Source: Betaproteobacteria bacterium Ga0077526 (GTDB lineage Bacteria; Pseudomonadota; Gammaproteobacteria; Burkholderiales; Ga0077523). From it: a stretch of 64,000 nt of DNA. The notes under the pieces are model-generated. The model was not told the origin of the DNA. It did no database searches and worked only from the letters and a program-made list of their open reading frames with translations. Positions 25,976 through 34,568 of this stretch are shown in pieces. The stretch spans positions 1 through 64,000 of the forward strand of contig LNDV01000016.1 of NCBI GenBank assembly GCA_001464765.1, read 5' to 3'. The translations under genes were made by a program, and so were the position numbers. Every line of letters starts with the position of its first letter. Position 1 is the first letter of the stretch.

Positions 25976-26695
25976 TCACGGCTTCGGCGGTTCCTCCAGC
26001 GGCAGGATGACCACCACCACGCGACGATTGCGCGTGCGCCCCTCGGGCGTGTCGTTCGTATCGACATTGCGGTTCTCGCCGTAGCCGATCGCGCCCATCC
26101 TCGTCGGATTCACGCCAGCCTGTGCGAACAGGCGAACCACCCGACTCGCGCGCGCCGCCGACAATTCCCAGTTGGATGGGAACACGGGGCTGTTGATCGG
26201 ACTGTTGTCCGTGTGTCCTTCCACTTCGATGGGATTGGGCGCCCTTGCGAGCACCTTCGCGACGGACTCGAGCGAGCGGAGCGACGCCTCGGCGAGTTCC
26301 GCCTGCCCGGAGGCGAACAGCACACTCGCGTTGATCTCGACGGCGACACCGCGGGCATTCTCGGTCACTCGCACCTGGCCGGTCTGCACCAGAGGGTCGA
26401 GGACCGCGCGGATGTCGTTGGCCATTCCCTGCAGCGGGACGTTGCGATCATGCATCTTCGGATAGGGATGCTGCACGGGCGGCGGCACGACACTGGAGCG
26501 ATCCGGCTGGTTCTCGACAGTCTGGAAAGCCTGCACCAGCGCCTCGGACACCTGACGATAGCGCCCTTCGTTCACGGACGAGATCGCGTACATCACCACG
26601 AAGAAGGCGAGAAGCAGCGTGACGAAATCGGCATACGACACGACCCAGCGGTCGCGGTTGTCGTGTTCGTCATCTTCGAGGCGCCGCCGGGCCAT
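25976..26695 (-). CDS. motD: Flagellar motor protein MotD (MotB family)
   Basis: A 239-residue stator B subunit. The single membrane helix includes RWVVSYADFVTLLLAFFVVM, where the Asp of YADF is the proton-carrying residue. The OmpA-like peptidoglycan-binding domain follows, with VEGHTDNSP and SAARASRVVRLF. The start was moved to 26695 (MARRRLEDDE) to match MotD proteins. It partners with MotC, whose start is 83 bases beyond. The MotCD pair differs from MotAB and in pseudomonads supports swarming; here it may be the only stator, since no motAB is in view. Confidence 0.92.
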   Translation of the reverse strand: MARRRLEDDEHDNRDRWVVSYADFVTLLLAFFVVMYAISSVNEGRYRQVSEALVQAFQTVENQPDRSSVVPPPVQHPYPKMHDRNVPLQGMANDIRAVLDPLVQTGQVRVTENARGVAVEINASVLFASGQAELAEASLRSLESVAKVLARAPNPIEVEGHTDNSPINSPVFPSNWELSAARASRVVRLFAQAGVNPTRMGAIGYGENRNVDTNDTPEGRTRNRRVVVVILPLEEPPKP

Positions 26696-26778
26696 GTCAG
26701 CGTTGTCCGGAAACGACGGCTGCACAGAGGTAAGGAACGAACGTCCTCATGTCCCGTGATGGCTCCCCTGCGGCAGGT

Positions 26779-27528
26779 TCAGTCGCCCGGCGCAAGGTAT
26801 CCCTCCAGGCGACCCTGGATGATTCGCGGATTCTCGCCGTTGGCAACACCGACGAGCCCGTCGATCAGCATTTCGCGACGTTTCGACTCGCGGGCAACGA
26901 GCGACCTCAGCTTCTGCGCGATCGGCAGGAACAGCAGGTTGGCCGCCCCGACGCCGTAGATCGTCGCAACGAATGCCACGGCGATACCGGCGCCAAGTTT
27001 CGTCGGATCGGTGAGGTTCTCCATCACGTGGATGAGACCGATCACGGCACCGAGAATGCCGATGGTGGGCGCATAGCCCCCGGCCGCCTCCCAGATGCGG
27101 ATGGCTGCGCGTTGCGAGTCTTCGTAAGTGACGATGTCGCGCTCCAAAATCTCGCGCATCGTCTTCGGATCGGCACCGTCGATGAGGAGCTGCAGCCCCT
27201 TCAGTTCGAAGATGCCCTTCTCGATGCGCAACTGGGGCTCTAGAGCCAGCAGCCCCCCGCGGCGGGACACGTTGCTCCAGTGGATCACGCGATTGATCAT
27301 CCCGCGATAGTCGCAGGGCGGAGGCTGGAATACCCATTTGGCAAGGCGGATGCCTTCGGCGAACACCGGCAGGCGGCTCTGCAGCATCACCGCGCCGAGC
27401 GTGCCGCCGATGACGATGAAGAATGCGGTCACCTGCAGCAGCGACGCGAAGTGGCCGCCTTCCAGCCACTGGCCGCCGAGCACGGCGCCGAGGGCGACCA
27501 ACAAGCCGAGGACGCTGAGGATATCCAT
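26779..27528 (-). CDS. motC: Flagellar motor protein MotC (MotA family)
   Basis: A 249-residue stator A subunit with four predicted membrane helices: two at the N-terminus (MDILSVLGLLVALGAVLGG; FASLLQVTAFFIVIGGTL) and two after the cytoplasmic loop (ILGAVIGLIHVMENL; VAFVATIYGVGAANLLFLPI). The loop between carries charged residues that face FliG. With MotD it forms the proton channel that turns the rotor. A sigma-28-type promoter at 27573-27600 stands between fliA and this gene, so motCD can be transcribed separately as late flagellar genes. Confidence 0.93.
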   Translation of the reverse strand: MDILSVLGLLVALGAVLGGQWLEGGHFASLLQVTAFFIVIGGTLGAVMLQSRLPVFAEGIRLAKWVFQPPPCDYRGMINRVIHWSNVSRRGGLLALEPQLRIEKGIFELKGLQLLIDGADPKTMREILERDIVTYEDSQRAAIRIWEAAGGYAPTIGILGAVIGLIHVMENLTDPTKLGAGIAVAFVATIYGVGAANLLFLPIAQKLRSLVARESKRREMLIDGLVGVANGENPRIIQGRLEGYLAPGD

Positions 27529-27572
27529 GGGTCGGGGGATCTGGGTCCGTCCCGGACGGACGAACTCCCCCT

Positions 27573-27600
27573 TTAACGGCGCGGGCGAAACCCGACTTGA
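27573..27600 (-). promoter_or_regulatory. Sigma-28 (FliA) promoter for motC-motD
   Basis: Minus strand reads TCAA, 16 bases, GCCGTTAA, ending 45 bases before the motC start. It has the same spacing and -10 half as the flgM promoter. Confidence 0.62.
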
Positions 27601-27649
27601 GACGGACGGCTCACCCGAGGCGGGCGAGGCCGTCCGGAATGACAGTGGC

Positions 27650-28378
27650 CTACTTGGCCGTCCAGGTCTTCATGCGGGCACGCAGGCGGGCAACGGCCTG
27701 GCTGTGCAATTGGCATACGCGCGATTCGCTGACCCCGAGGATCTCGCCGATCTCCTTGAGGTTCATCTCCTGCTCGTAGTAAAGACCCATCACCAGTTTT
27801 TCCCGTTCGGGAAGCCCGCCGATCGCCTGGATGAGATGACGGCGGAATCCCTGGTCCTCAAGGACGTCGAGCGGCCCGCGCTGACCGTCCGCGGAGACGA
27901 AGGAATCGAAGAAGTCGCCCTCCTCAGCCTCCTGGAAGTCCTCGTAGTGCAGCAGCTGGTAGCCGCGGGAATCCAGCAGCATCTGCTGGTAGTCCTCCAG
28001 CGGCACCTCCATATGGGCGGCCAGTTCGCTCTCGCGAGGGGCCCGTCCAAGCGTCTGCTCCAGGGCGGCGACGGCGGATTCGATCTTGCGGAGGTTGCGC
28101 CTGACGTTGCGCGGCAGCCAGTCGGCCTGGCGCAGCTCATCGAGGATCGACCCGCGGATCCGCTGGATGGCGTAGGTCTCGAACTGCGCCCCCTGGGTAT
28201 CGTCGAAATTCTTCGCGGCGTCCAGAAGCCCGATAAGACCGGCCTGGATGAGATCGTCCACTTCGACACTGGCCGGCAGTTTTGCCATGAAATGGTAAGC
28301 GATGCGCTTCACCAGGGGGGCGAGCTCGTTGACGATGGCATCGACATCGCGGTTTGCTATGGAAGTGGCATTGACCAT
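27650..28378 (-). CDS. fliA: RNA polymerase sigma factor FliA (sigma-28)
   Basis: A 242-residue sigma-70 family member of the flagellar type. Region 2 includes VDDLIQAGLIGLLDAAKNFD and FETYAIQRIRGSILDELRQ, region 3 follows, and region 4 ends EIGEILGVSESRVCQLHSQA. It directs transcription of late flagellar, motor and chemotaxis genes and is inhibited by FlgM. At least four matching promoters occur in this window. It is encoded 10 bases after flhG within the flhB-flhA-flhF-flhG-fliA operon. Confidence 0.96.
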   Translation of the reverse strand: MVNATSIANRDVDAIVNELAPLVKRIAYHFMAKLPASVEVDDLIQAGLIGLLDAAKNFDDTQGAQFETYAIQRIRGSILDELRQADWLPRNVRRNLRKIESAVAALEQTLGRAPRESELAAHMEVPLEDYQQMLLDSRGYQLLHYEDFQEAEEGDFFDSFVSADGQRGPLDVLEDQGFRRHLIQAIGGLPEREKLVMGLYYEQEMNLKEIGEILGVSESRVCQLHSQAVARLRARMKTWTAK

Positions 28379-28387
28379 CGATTCAGT

Positions 28388-29263
28388 TCAAGCGTTGGCA
28401 GACAGCAGCGTGCGGCTGGCCTGAACCAGACGATGCACGAAGCCATCCAGGCAGTCCTCGCCGGCATACGGCCAGTGGAGCAGGGTATCGGCCATTTCGC
28501 CCAGGGCGAGGGCCGACGCAGAGGTGGGAAAAGCGCATGAGACTGCCTGATGCAAACGTAATGCCTTCGACATGTCCGGGTCCTCGGGGACCCATCCAAG
28601 CCAGGCCACGCTCACCGACAGAAACCGCCGCGCGGTCGCAGCCAGATTGTCGTGGATCGCCTGCGCGTGGTCCAGCCCCCGCGCCCGGGTCACCACGAGA
28701 TGCACCCGCCGGATCGGGGCATCCCGCATCAGGCGCTTGACGAGAGCATAGGCGTGGGTGATGCCATCCCGTCCCGCCGGGGCCACCAGGACGATTTCCG
28801 AGGCCGCCACTGCGCAGGACACGGCTTCATCGCCGGAACCCATGGGGGCGTCCACCAGGAGCATGTCCACGGAGGGGTCCAGATGGGAAAACGCCTCGGT
28901 CAGGCGGACTTCCTCGTCGGCGGGCAGCCGCGCCAGCAGCCTGCCGGCACCTCGGGCCCGGACGAAACGCACGCCCTCCGGGCCGTTGCCGATGATGGTC
29001 GGCAGGCTGGAATCGCGCCGGATGACGGCCGCAAGGTCCATGGACTGGGCGAGCCCGAGCCGTTCGCCAGGGCTGGGGCCCTCCGGGTCGCGCTCGACGA
29101 CACAGACGCTCTGGCCGCGCCGCGCAAGGGCCACGGCCAGATTGGCTACCAGGGCTGATCGGCCGATCCCGGCCTCCCCACCCACGAAAGCAACGCTGCG
29201 AACCAGGCTCCGGGCGAACAGCCTGCGCAGGCCCTCGGCCTGGTCCGGAACCACTAGAGGCAT
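28388..29263 (-). CDS. flhG: Flagellar number regulator FlhG (FleN/MinD-like) with altered P-loop
   Basis: A 291-residue MinD/ParA-like protein starting with the FlhG activation helix (DQAEGLRRLFA), which stimulates the FlhF GTPase. The Walker A loop is unusual: FVGGEAGIGRSALVANLA has Arg35 where the P-loop lysine belongs, and Glu30 where the deviant Walker signature lysine belongs. The later LLVDAP strand (Walker B) is kept. FlhG normally limits flagellum number and, in polar flagellates, restrains FlhF. The gene sits 4 bases before the flhF stop, between flhF and fliA, which supports the identity despite the altered loop. Confidence 0.88.
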   Translation of the reverse strand: MPLVVPDQAEGLRRLFARSLVRSVAFVGGEAGIGRSALVANLAVALARRGQSVCVVERDPEGPSPGERLGLAQSMDLAAVIRRDSSLPTIIGNGPEGVRFVRARGAGRLLARLPADEEVRLTEAFSHLDPSVDMLLVDAPMGSGDEAVSCAVAASEIVLVAPAGRDGITHAYALVKRLMRDAPIRRVHLVVTRARGLDHAQAIHDNLAATARRFLSVSVAWLGWVPEDPDMSKALRLHQAVSCAFPTSASALALGEMADTLLHWPYAGEDCLDGFVHRLVQASRTLLSANA

Positions 29264-29267
29264 CGGA

Positions 29268-30485
29268 TCAGGCCTCCGGCATCACGGTCGCGCCGCCGCC
29301 CTGCCGGGCGGCGAGCACGAGCGGGATCTCGTCGGGCGAGGGGCGGAACCCGCCCCCCTGCCCTTCCGCCCTGAAGGCCCGATCGACCAGGTACAACGCG
29401 CTCGCCAGATGGAGGTCTTCCGGCACCCGCTGGCCGTTGGTGACGTAATGCAGCGGCAGCCCGGAGCGCATGACGACGTCGAGTGCGCCACCGAGGGACA
29501 TGGATTCGTCGACCTTGGTCAGGATGCAGCCGGAGAGCCCCTCTCCCCGATAGCTGCGCAGGACGTCCTCGAGCGCATCTCCCTGGGACACGGCACTCAG
29601 CAGCAGCAGACGCTGCACGGCCCGCCCATGCCCGCAAAGCATCGCGACCTGTTCGGTGACGCGGCGATCGCGCTGACTCATGCCGACCGTGTCGATGAGT
29701 ACGAGGCGCCTGCCCTGCAGCTCGGCGAGCGTGACCTGAAGCTCGTCGCCGTCACGGACAGCGTAGACGGGAATGCCGAGAATCTTGCCGTAGATGCGCA
29801 ACTGGTCCACGGCACCGATCCGGTAGGTGTCGGTAGTGACCAGCGCGACCTGGGAAGGGCCATGCTGCAACGTGCAGCTGGCCGCGATCTTGGCCACTGT
29901 GGTGGTCTTGCCGACCCCCGTGGGGCCGACCAGCGCGTACACGCCGCCGCGGTGGACGATGTCTTCGCCTGCCTGGACGCACGTGAGGCCGCTGACCATG
30001 GTCGTGCGAGCCCAGCGGACGGCCTGTGCCAGAGTGCTTCCTGCCGGCACCTGTCCGGCAAGCGAACGGGCAAAACCGGCACCGAAGCCTCGACCCAGGA
30101 GATCCTTCACGAGTTCCGCCTGCACCGGGGAACTGGCAGAAAACTCCCGCCAGGCGAATCCTGCAAGCTGTCCTTCCACCAGAGCCCGCAGCGATCGGAC
30201 CTCGTCCGCAAGCTCGCGCGTCGCGGAGAGGTCGGACGCGTGATGGAATTCGCGCGAATCCAGTTCGGGGGCATTTCGCAGTGCTGCCGGAGATTGCGCG
30301 GACGTCCCGGCTTTGGGCGGCGCCGGTTCGGCGACGGAGGCCATTTCGTGCTCGGCCACCGCCATGATCTCGACGCCCCCGGGCATCGGGCGGTTCGCCA
30401 GGATCAGGGCATCGGCACCGAGCGCATCGCGTACGAGACGCAGTGCCTCGCGCGTGTTGGCCGCGAAGAACTTCCTAACGACCAT
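29268..30485 (-). CDS. flhF: Flagellar placement GTPase FlhF
   Basis: A 405-residue SRP-type GTPase. The N-terminal B domain opens MVVRKFFAANTREALRLVRD; the NG domain carries the G1 loop VGPTGVGKTTTVAKIAA, LVTTDTYRIGAVDQLRIY, the G3-type LIDTVGMSQRD and ILTKVDES (G4). FlhF marks the cell pole where the flagellum is built and recruits the first MS-ring protein. It lies 48 bases after flhA and before flhG. Confidence 0.95.
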   Translation of the reverse strand: MVVRKFFAANTREALRLVRDALGADALILANRPMPGGVEIMAVAEHEMASVAEPAPPKAGTSAQSPAALRNAPELDSREFHHASDLSATRELADEVRSLRALVEGQLAGFAWREFSASSPVQAELVKDLLGRGFGAGFARSLAGQVPAGSTLAQAVRWARTTMVSGLTCVQAGEDIVHRGGVYALVGPTGVGKTTTVAKIAASCTLQHGPSQVALVTTDTYRIGAVDQLRIYGKILGIPVYAVRDGDELQVTLAELQGRRLVLIDTVGMSQRDRRVTEQVAMLCGHGRAVQRLLLLSAVSQGDALEDVLRSYRGEGLSGCILTKVDESMSLGGALDVVMRSGLPLHYVTNGQRVPEDLHLASALYLVDRAFRAEGQGGGFRPSPDEIPLVLAARQGGGATVMPEA

Positions 30486-30533
30486 GACGCTGCAGTCCGG
30501 AGAACATCAACGAAGCGATGAATGCGCGCGGCA

Positions 30534-32606
30534 TTAGGCGCGCCCTCCGAGCACGGCAACGACCTTGATGGAACGATTGTCTGGAATCTCGGCGTGCGAC
30601 ACGACCCGCAACTGCGGCGCCGCGCGACGGAGAAAACGGGAGAGAAGGGACCGCAGCGGAGCGGGCACCATGAGCACCGACGGACGACCGACGCTTTCCT
30701 GTTCCTGCACGAGCTTGGCCACCTGCTTCAACAGGTTCTCCGCGAGATTCGGTTCGAGGCCGACGCCGTCCTGGGACCGCGCCTGGGATGCCTGCATCAG
30801 AACCTGCTCGAGCTGTGAATCGAGGGCGATGACTTGCAGTTCGGAAGTCCCCGGCGCAAGCGAATGGATGATAGCACGCGACAATGCGACCCTTACCGCA
30901 GCGGTAAGCTCGTCCGGCTCCTGCGTGCGCGGTGCGTGCTCCGCGAGAGCCTCGAGAATTGTCCGCATGTCGCGGATGTGCACGCCCTCGTCCAGCAGGC
31001 TCTGCAGCACCTTGTGCAGCACCCCGAGCGGGACGACCTTCGGGACGAGATCCTCGACGAGCTTCGGCGATTCCTTGGCAATGTGATCGAGCAGGTTCTG
31101 CACTTCTTCCCGACCCAGCAACTCCGCCGCGTGCGCCTGCACGATGCTGGACAGGTGAGTGGCCACGACCGTGCCGGCATCGACGACGGTGTACCCCATC
31201 GAGATAGCCTGCTCGCGCAGCGCCGTGTCGACCCAGACCGCGGGCAGCCCGAAGGCAGGATCCTTAGTCGGCGAACCCTGAAGCGTACCGACCGCCCGCC
31301 CAGGATTGATGGCGAGGTACTGACCCACGATCACGTCGCCCGCGCCGGCCTCCACGCCCTTCAGCGTGATCCGGTAGCCGTTGGGCTTCAGTTCGAGACT
31401 GTCGCGGATGTGCACCGCCGGGACGAGGAACCCCATCTCCTGGGCGATCTTCTTGCGGATGCCGCGGATGCGTCGGAGAAGATCGCCGTCCTGCGCCTTG
31501 TCGACGAGAGGAATCAGACGGTAGCCCACCTCGAGGCCGAGGATGTCGACGGCCGCGACATCCTGCCACCCGACCTCGCCGGAATCGGCTGGAGGGGGTG
31601 GTGGCGGCGGTGGCGGTGGCACCTTGCGGGCCTTCTGGTCGACGAGATACCCGATCCCGGCCAGCGACGACGCCATCAGCAGGAAGGCTACATGGGGCAT
31701 CCCCGGAATGATGCCCAGCAGCGTCAGCACGGACGAAGTGATGTACAGCACCTGCGGTCGCATGAAGAGTTGCGACACGAGCTGCTGCGAGAGGTCTTCC
31801 TCGGTCGCCACCCGGCTCACCATGACGCCGGCCGCGGTGGAGATGATGAGCGAGGGGATCTGCGCCACGAGCCCGTCGCCGATCGTGAGCAATGTGTAGT
31901 TCTCGGCGGCCGTCGCAAAGTCGAGATCGTGCTGCAGCACACCGACTGCGAGCCCCCCCACCACATTGATGATGGTGATGATGATGCCGGCGATCGCGTC
32001 ACCTCGGACAAACTTGCTCGCGCCGTCCATGGAACCGTAGAAGTCCGCTTCCTGGGACACGGTGGCACGGCGCTTCCGAGCGTCCTCCTCGCCGATGAGC
32101 CCAGCGTTGAGGTCCGCGTCGATCGCCATCTGCTTGCCCGGCATTGCATCGAGGGTAAACCGGGCGGACACCTCTGCGATGCGTCCGGCGCCCTTCGTGA
32201 TCACGACGAAGTTGATGATCACCAGGATCACGAACACGACGATCCCGACGGCGTAGTTGCCGCCGACGAGGAAGTTGCCGAACGCTTCGATGACGTGGCC
32301 CGCCGCCCCGGGCCCGGTGTGCCCTTCGAGCAGGACCACTCGCGTCGAGGCGACATTGAGCGAGAGACGCAGCAGCGTCGTCACGAGCAGCACGCTCGGA
32401 AAGGCCGAGAAGTCGAGCGGCTTCAGCGCGAACAGCGCCGCGAGCAGCACGATCATCGACATGGCGATGTTGAACGTGAAAAGCAGGTCCAGCAGGATCG
32501 TCGGCAGCGGCAGCATCATCATGCCCAGCACGAGCAGGATGAGGATGGGGCCGGCCAGGGCGTTCAGCGGCAGGCGGCGCGGCGCGGCAGAGGCGGCTTC
32601 GGCCAT
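30534..32606 (-). CDS. flhA: Flagellar export gate protein FlhA
   Basis: A 690-residue export-gate subunit. About eight membrane helices occupy the first 330 residues, including LPLPTILLDLLFTFNIAMSM and the conserved FHIPEP-type segment GKQMAIDADLNAGLIGEEDA. The cytoplasmic ring domain (about 345-690) docks chaperone-cargo complexes such as FlgN-FlgK. The linker joining the two halves contains ten prolines in a row, an odd feature that should make translation depend on EF-P. It follows flhB by 38 bases. Confidence 0.96.
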   Translation of the reverse strand: MAEAASAAPRRLPLNALAGPILILLVLGMMMLPLPTILLDLLFTFNIAMSMIVLLAALFALKPLDFSAFPSVLLVTTLLRLSLNVASTRVVLLEGHTGPGAAGHVIEAFGNFLVGGNYAVGIVVFVILVIINFVVITKGAGRIAEVSARFTLDAMPGKQMAIDADLNAGLIGEEDARKRRATVSQEADFYGSMDGASKFVRGDAIAGIIITIINVVGGLAVGVLQHDLDFATAAENYTLLTIGDGLVAQIPSLIISTAAGVMVSRVATEEDLSQQLVSQLFMRPQVLYITSSVLTLLGIIPGMPHVAFLLMASSLAGIGYLVDQKARKVPPPPPPPPPPADSGEVGWQDVAAVDILGLEVGYRLIPLVDKAQDGDLLRRIRGIRKKIAQEMGFLVPAVHIRDSLELKPNGYRITLKGVEAGAGDVIVGQYLAINPGRAVGTLQGSPTKDPAFGLPAVWVDTALREQAISMGYTVVDAGTVVATHLSSIVQAHAAELLGREEVQNLLDHIAKESPKLVEDLVPKVVPLGVLHKVLQSLLDEGVHIRDMRTILEALAEHAPRTQEPDELTAAVRVALSRAIIHSLAPGTSELQVIALDSQLEQVLMQASQARSQDGVGLEPNLAENLLKQVAKLVQEQESVGRPSVLMVPAPLRSLLSRFLRRAAPQLRVVSHAEIPDNRSIKVVAVLGGRA

Positions 32607-32644
32607 GGGTCAGGTCAGCGAACGGTCGAAAACGGGAAGAACCA

Positions 32645-33811
32645 TCAGGCGTCATCCTCCTCGACTTCGGGCGGAGATTCCAGTGCCGGATCGAGTTCGG
32701 GCGGCACACGGATGTCTGTCGGCTCCGGAGGGCGCTCCCCGCCGAGCCGCTCGTGGCGCGAGAGCTGATACACGTACGCGAGCACCTCAGCAACAGCGGA
32801 GTACAGGGCCGAAGGAATCTCGCGACCGAGTTCGGCGTGAGCGTGGAGCGCGCGCGCCAGCGGTGCGGCGCGAAGGACGGGAATGCGATTCTCCCGGGCG
32901 AGGTCCATGATCCGCTCCGCCACCAGCGACGAGCCCTTGGCGACCACCATCGGGGCGCGCATGGATCCCTCCCGGTAGCGCAAGGCCACCGCGAAGTGCG
33001 TCGGGTTGGTCACGACCACGTCGGCCTTCGGCACTTCGGACATCATGCGGCGCCGCGCCTGTTCACGCTGGAGCTGGCGGATGCGCGCCTTGATCTGAGG
33101 ATCGCCTTCTGTCTCCTTGAACTCCTGGCGGACTTCCTCCTTCGTCATGCGGTACTGCTTGCGGAATTCCCAGATCTGGAACGGCACGTCCAACGCCACG
33201 ATCAGCGCCATGGCACTCACCACGCTCAGAAACGTCACGAGCAGCAGATGCCCCATGTGCGCCATCGCAGCAGGCTGCGGTTCGGACGCGAGCCCGAGGA
33301 TCGCGTCGAGTTCGTTCACCAGGACGATGGTGGCGACGCCACCCACGATGAGTGTCTTGACGATGGCCTTGCCGAGTTCCACGAGGCTGCGAACGGAGAA
33401 CATCCGCCCGAAACCGGCGAACAGGCTGATGCGGCTCAGTTGTGGTGCGAAGGCCTCGAAGGCAAACACCCAGCCGCTCACGACAAGGGGTGCAAAGAAC
33501 GCGACCGCGAGAAGGAGGGCGAGATAGGGGGCGAAGCTGATCAGCATGTCGGTGCCGGCGTCGAGCAGGCGCTCGGTCATGGCCTCTGGCCGGAAGGCAG
33601 CGGCCCGATCGAGCGTGAGGCCGTCGGACATGAGACGCTTGAGGCTCTCGACGAGCCCGTCACCCAGAACCGCGAATCCGGCACCGCCCGCGAGCAGCAC
33701 CGCGAAGGTCGCGAGTTCCGGAGAGCGCGGAATCTGACCCTTGGCTCGCGCATCGTCGAGCCGTCGCTGCGATGGCGGTTCGGAACGTTCGAGATCGCTG
33801 TCTTCGGCCAT
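32645..33811 (-). CDS. flhB: Flagellar export switch protein FlhB
   Basis: A 388-residue export-gate protein with an N-terminal charged tail (SEPPSQRRLDDARAKGQIPR), four membrane helices, and a cytoplasmic domain that holds the self-cleaving NPTH motif (VVTNPTHFAVALRY). Cleavage between Asn and Pro switches export from rod-hook to filament substrates. The acidic C-terminal tail after residue 365 is variable in the family. It is the first gene of the flhB-flhA-flhF-flhG-fliA run and is divergent from the outer-membrane protein gene, 62 bases away. An extended -10-like TGCTACACT lies in that gap. Confidence 0.96.
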   Translation of the reverse strand: MAEDSDLERSEPPSQRRLDDARAKGQIPRSPELATFAVLLAGGAGFAVLGDGLVESLKRLMSDGLTLDRAAAFRPEAMTERLLDAGTDMLISFAPYLALLLAVAFFAPLVVSGWVFAFEAFAPQLSRISLFAGFGRMFSVRSLVELGKAIVKTLIVGGVATIVLVNELDAILGLASEPQPAAMAHMGHLLLVTFLSVVSAMALIVALDVPFQIWEFRKQYRMTKEEVRQEFKETEGDPQIKARIRQLQREQARRRMMSEVPKADVVVTNPTHFAVALRYREGSMRAPMVVAKGSSLVAERIMDLARENRIPVLRAAPLARALHAHAELGREIPSALYSAVAEVLAYVYQLSRHERLGGERPPEPTDIRVPPELDPALESPPEVEEDDA

Positions 33812-33873
33812 GCGCCCCTCGTGCAGCCGTGGAGTGTAGCATGCGTCTGGAATGCTTCCCGGAGTGCGAAACG

Positions 33874-34482
33874 ATGACCCGAACGATGCGCGCGCTGCTG
33901 CTCACGGCAGGCCTGCTGGCCCCTGCGGCGCAGGCCGCGGACCCCATGCTTTTCCAAGAGTACTTCGGCGCCGGCGCGTCGCTGCGGCAACTCGAGGGGG
34001 CGTGCAAGGACGCCACGGCAGCCAACGGCTTCAGCGGCGTCTGTGACGATTCCAACACCGGTGCCAAGGTGCTCGGCGGCTACCGCCTGTCGCGAAACAC
34101 CGGCATCGAACTCGCCTATGACACCTTCGGCCAGGCCACGGCAGCGGGGACTCTCAACGGCACGCCGGTCGACGGCAAGCTACGGGGCAGCGGCGTCTCG
34201 CTGTCGTTCGTCGGCTGGCTGCCCGTCGGCGACACCTGGGACATCGGCCTCAAGGTCGGAGCCATGCGCTGGGAAGTGCGGCGGGAACGCTACCTCTCGC
34301 AGATGCCGGAACTGCGCGACACCGGCATCAATCTCGCCGCCGGCATCGCCGCCACCTGGTACTTCGCGCCCCAGACCGGGCTGCGGCTGGACGTGGACCG
34401 CCTTTTCTCCGTCGGCGACTCGAAGACCGTCGGCCAGTTCGACGTGAACGCCGTCACCCTGGGTCTCGTGCTGCGGTTCTAG
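33874..34482 (+). CDS. Outer-membrane beta-barrel protein, OmpA/OmpW-like
   Basis: A 202-residue protein with a signal peptide (MTRTMRALLLTAGLLAPAAQ, cleaved after AQA). It shows the alternating strands and glycines of a small eight-stranded barrel and ends NAVTLGLVLRF, a terminal phenylalanine recognised by the BAM complex. GYRLSRNTGIELAYDTFG is typical of barrels in the OmpA N-terminal and OmpW families. Two cysteines near the N-terminus (GACKDA, GVCDDS) may form a disulphide. The start at 33874 has GGAG 9 bases upstream; ATG 33841 was rejected because it precedes a non-signal sequence. Confidence 0.8.
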   Translation: MTRTMRALLLTAGLLAPAAQAADPMLFQEYFGAGASLRQLEGACKDATAANGFSGVCDDSNTGAKVLGGYRLSRNTGIELAYDTFGQATAAGTLNGTPVDGKLRGSGVSLSFVGWLPVGDTWDIGLKVGAMRWEVRRERYLSQMPELRDTGINLAAGIAATWYFAPQTGLRLDVDRLFSVGDSKTVGQFDVNAVTLGLVLRF

Positions 34483-34511
34483 GCAAGGTCCGCCCACCCT
34501 CGCTCCCCGGC

Positions 34512-34541
34512 TTGACGAATTGTTCTAACACGAACTATTCT
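34512..34541 (+). promoter_or_regulatory. MarR promoter with overlapping operator palindrome
   Basis: A sigma-70 promoter reads TTGACG (34512-34517), 18 bases, TATTCT (34536-34541). Within the spacer and -10 lies an inverted repeat, ATTGTTC and GAACTAT separated by 6 bases (34519-34538) with one mismatch, the size and style of a MarR dimer operator. Binding there would block RNA polymerase, which suggests autorepression of the downstream genes. Confidence 0.65.
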
Positions 34542-34568
34542 CGCGCCCTCACTGAACCGGGCAGAGGC

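Noticed and set aside
31592..31625. GGTGG-rich tract as a microsatellite
   Set aside because: It is in frame within flhA and encodes the deca-proline linker, using mixed proline codons rather than a pure repeat.
34512..34568. TTG start extending MarR by 19 residues
   Set aside because: The extension lies on the promoter itself (TTGACG to TATTCT), so it cannot be translated from that transcript.
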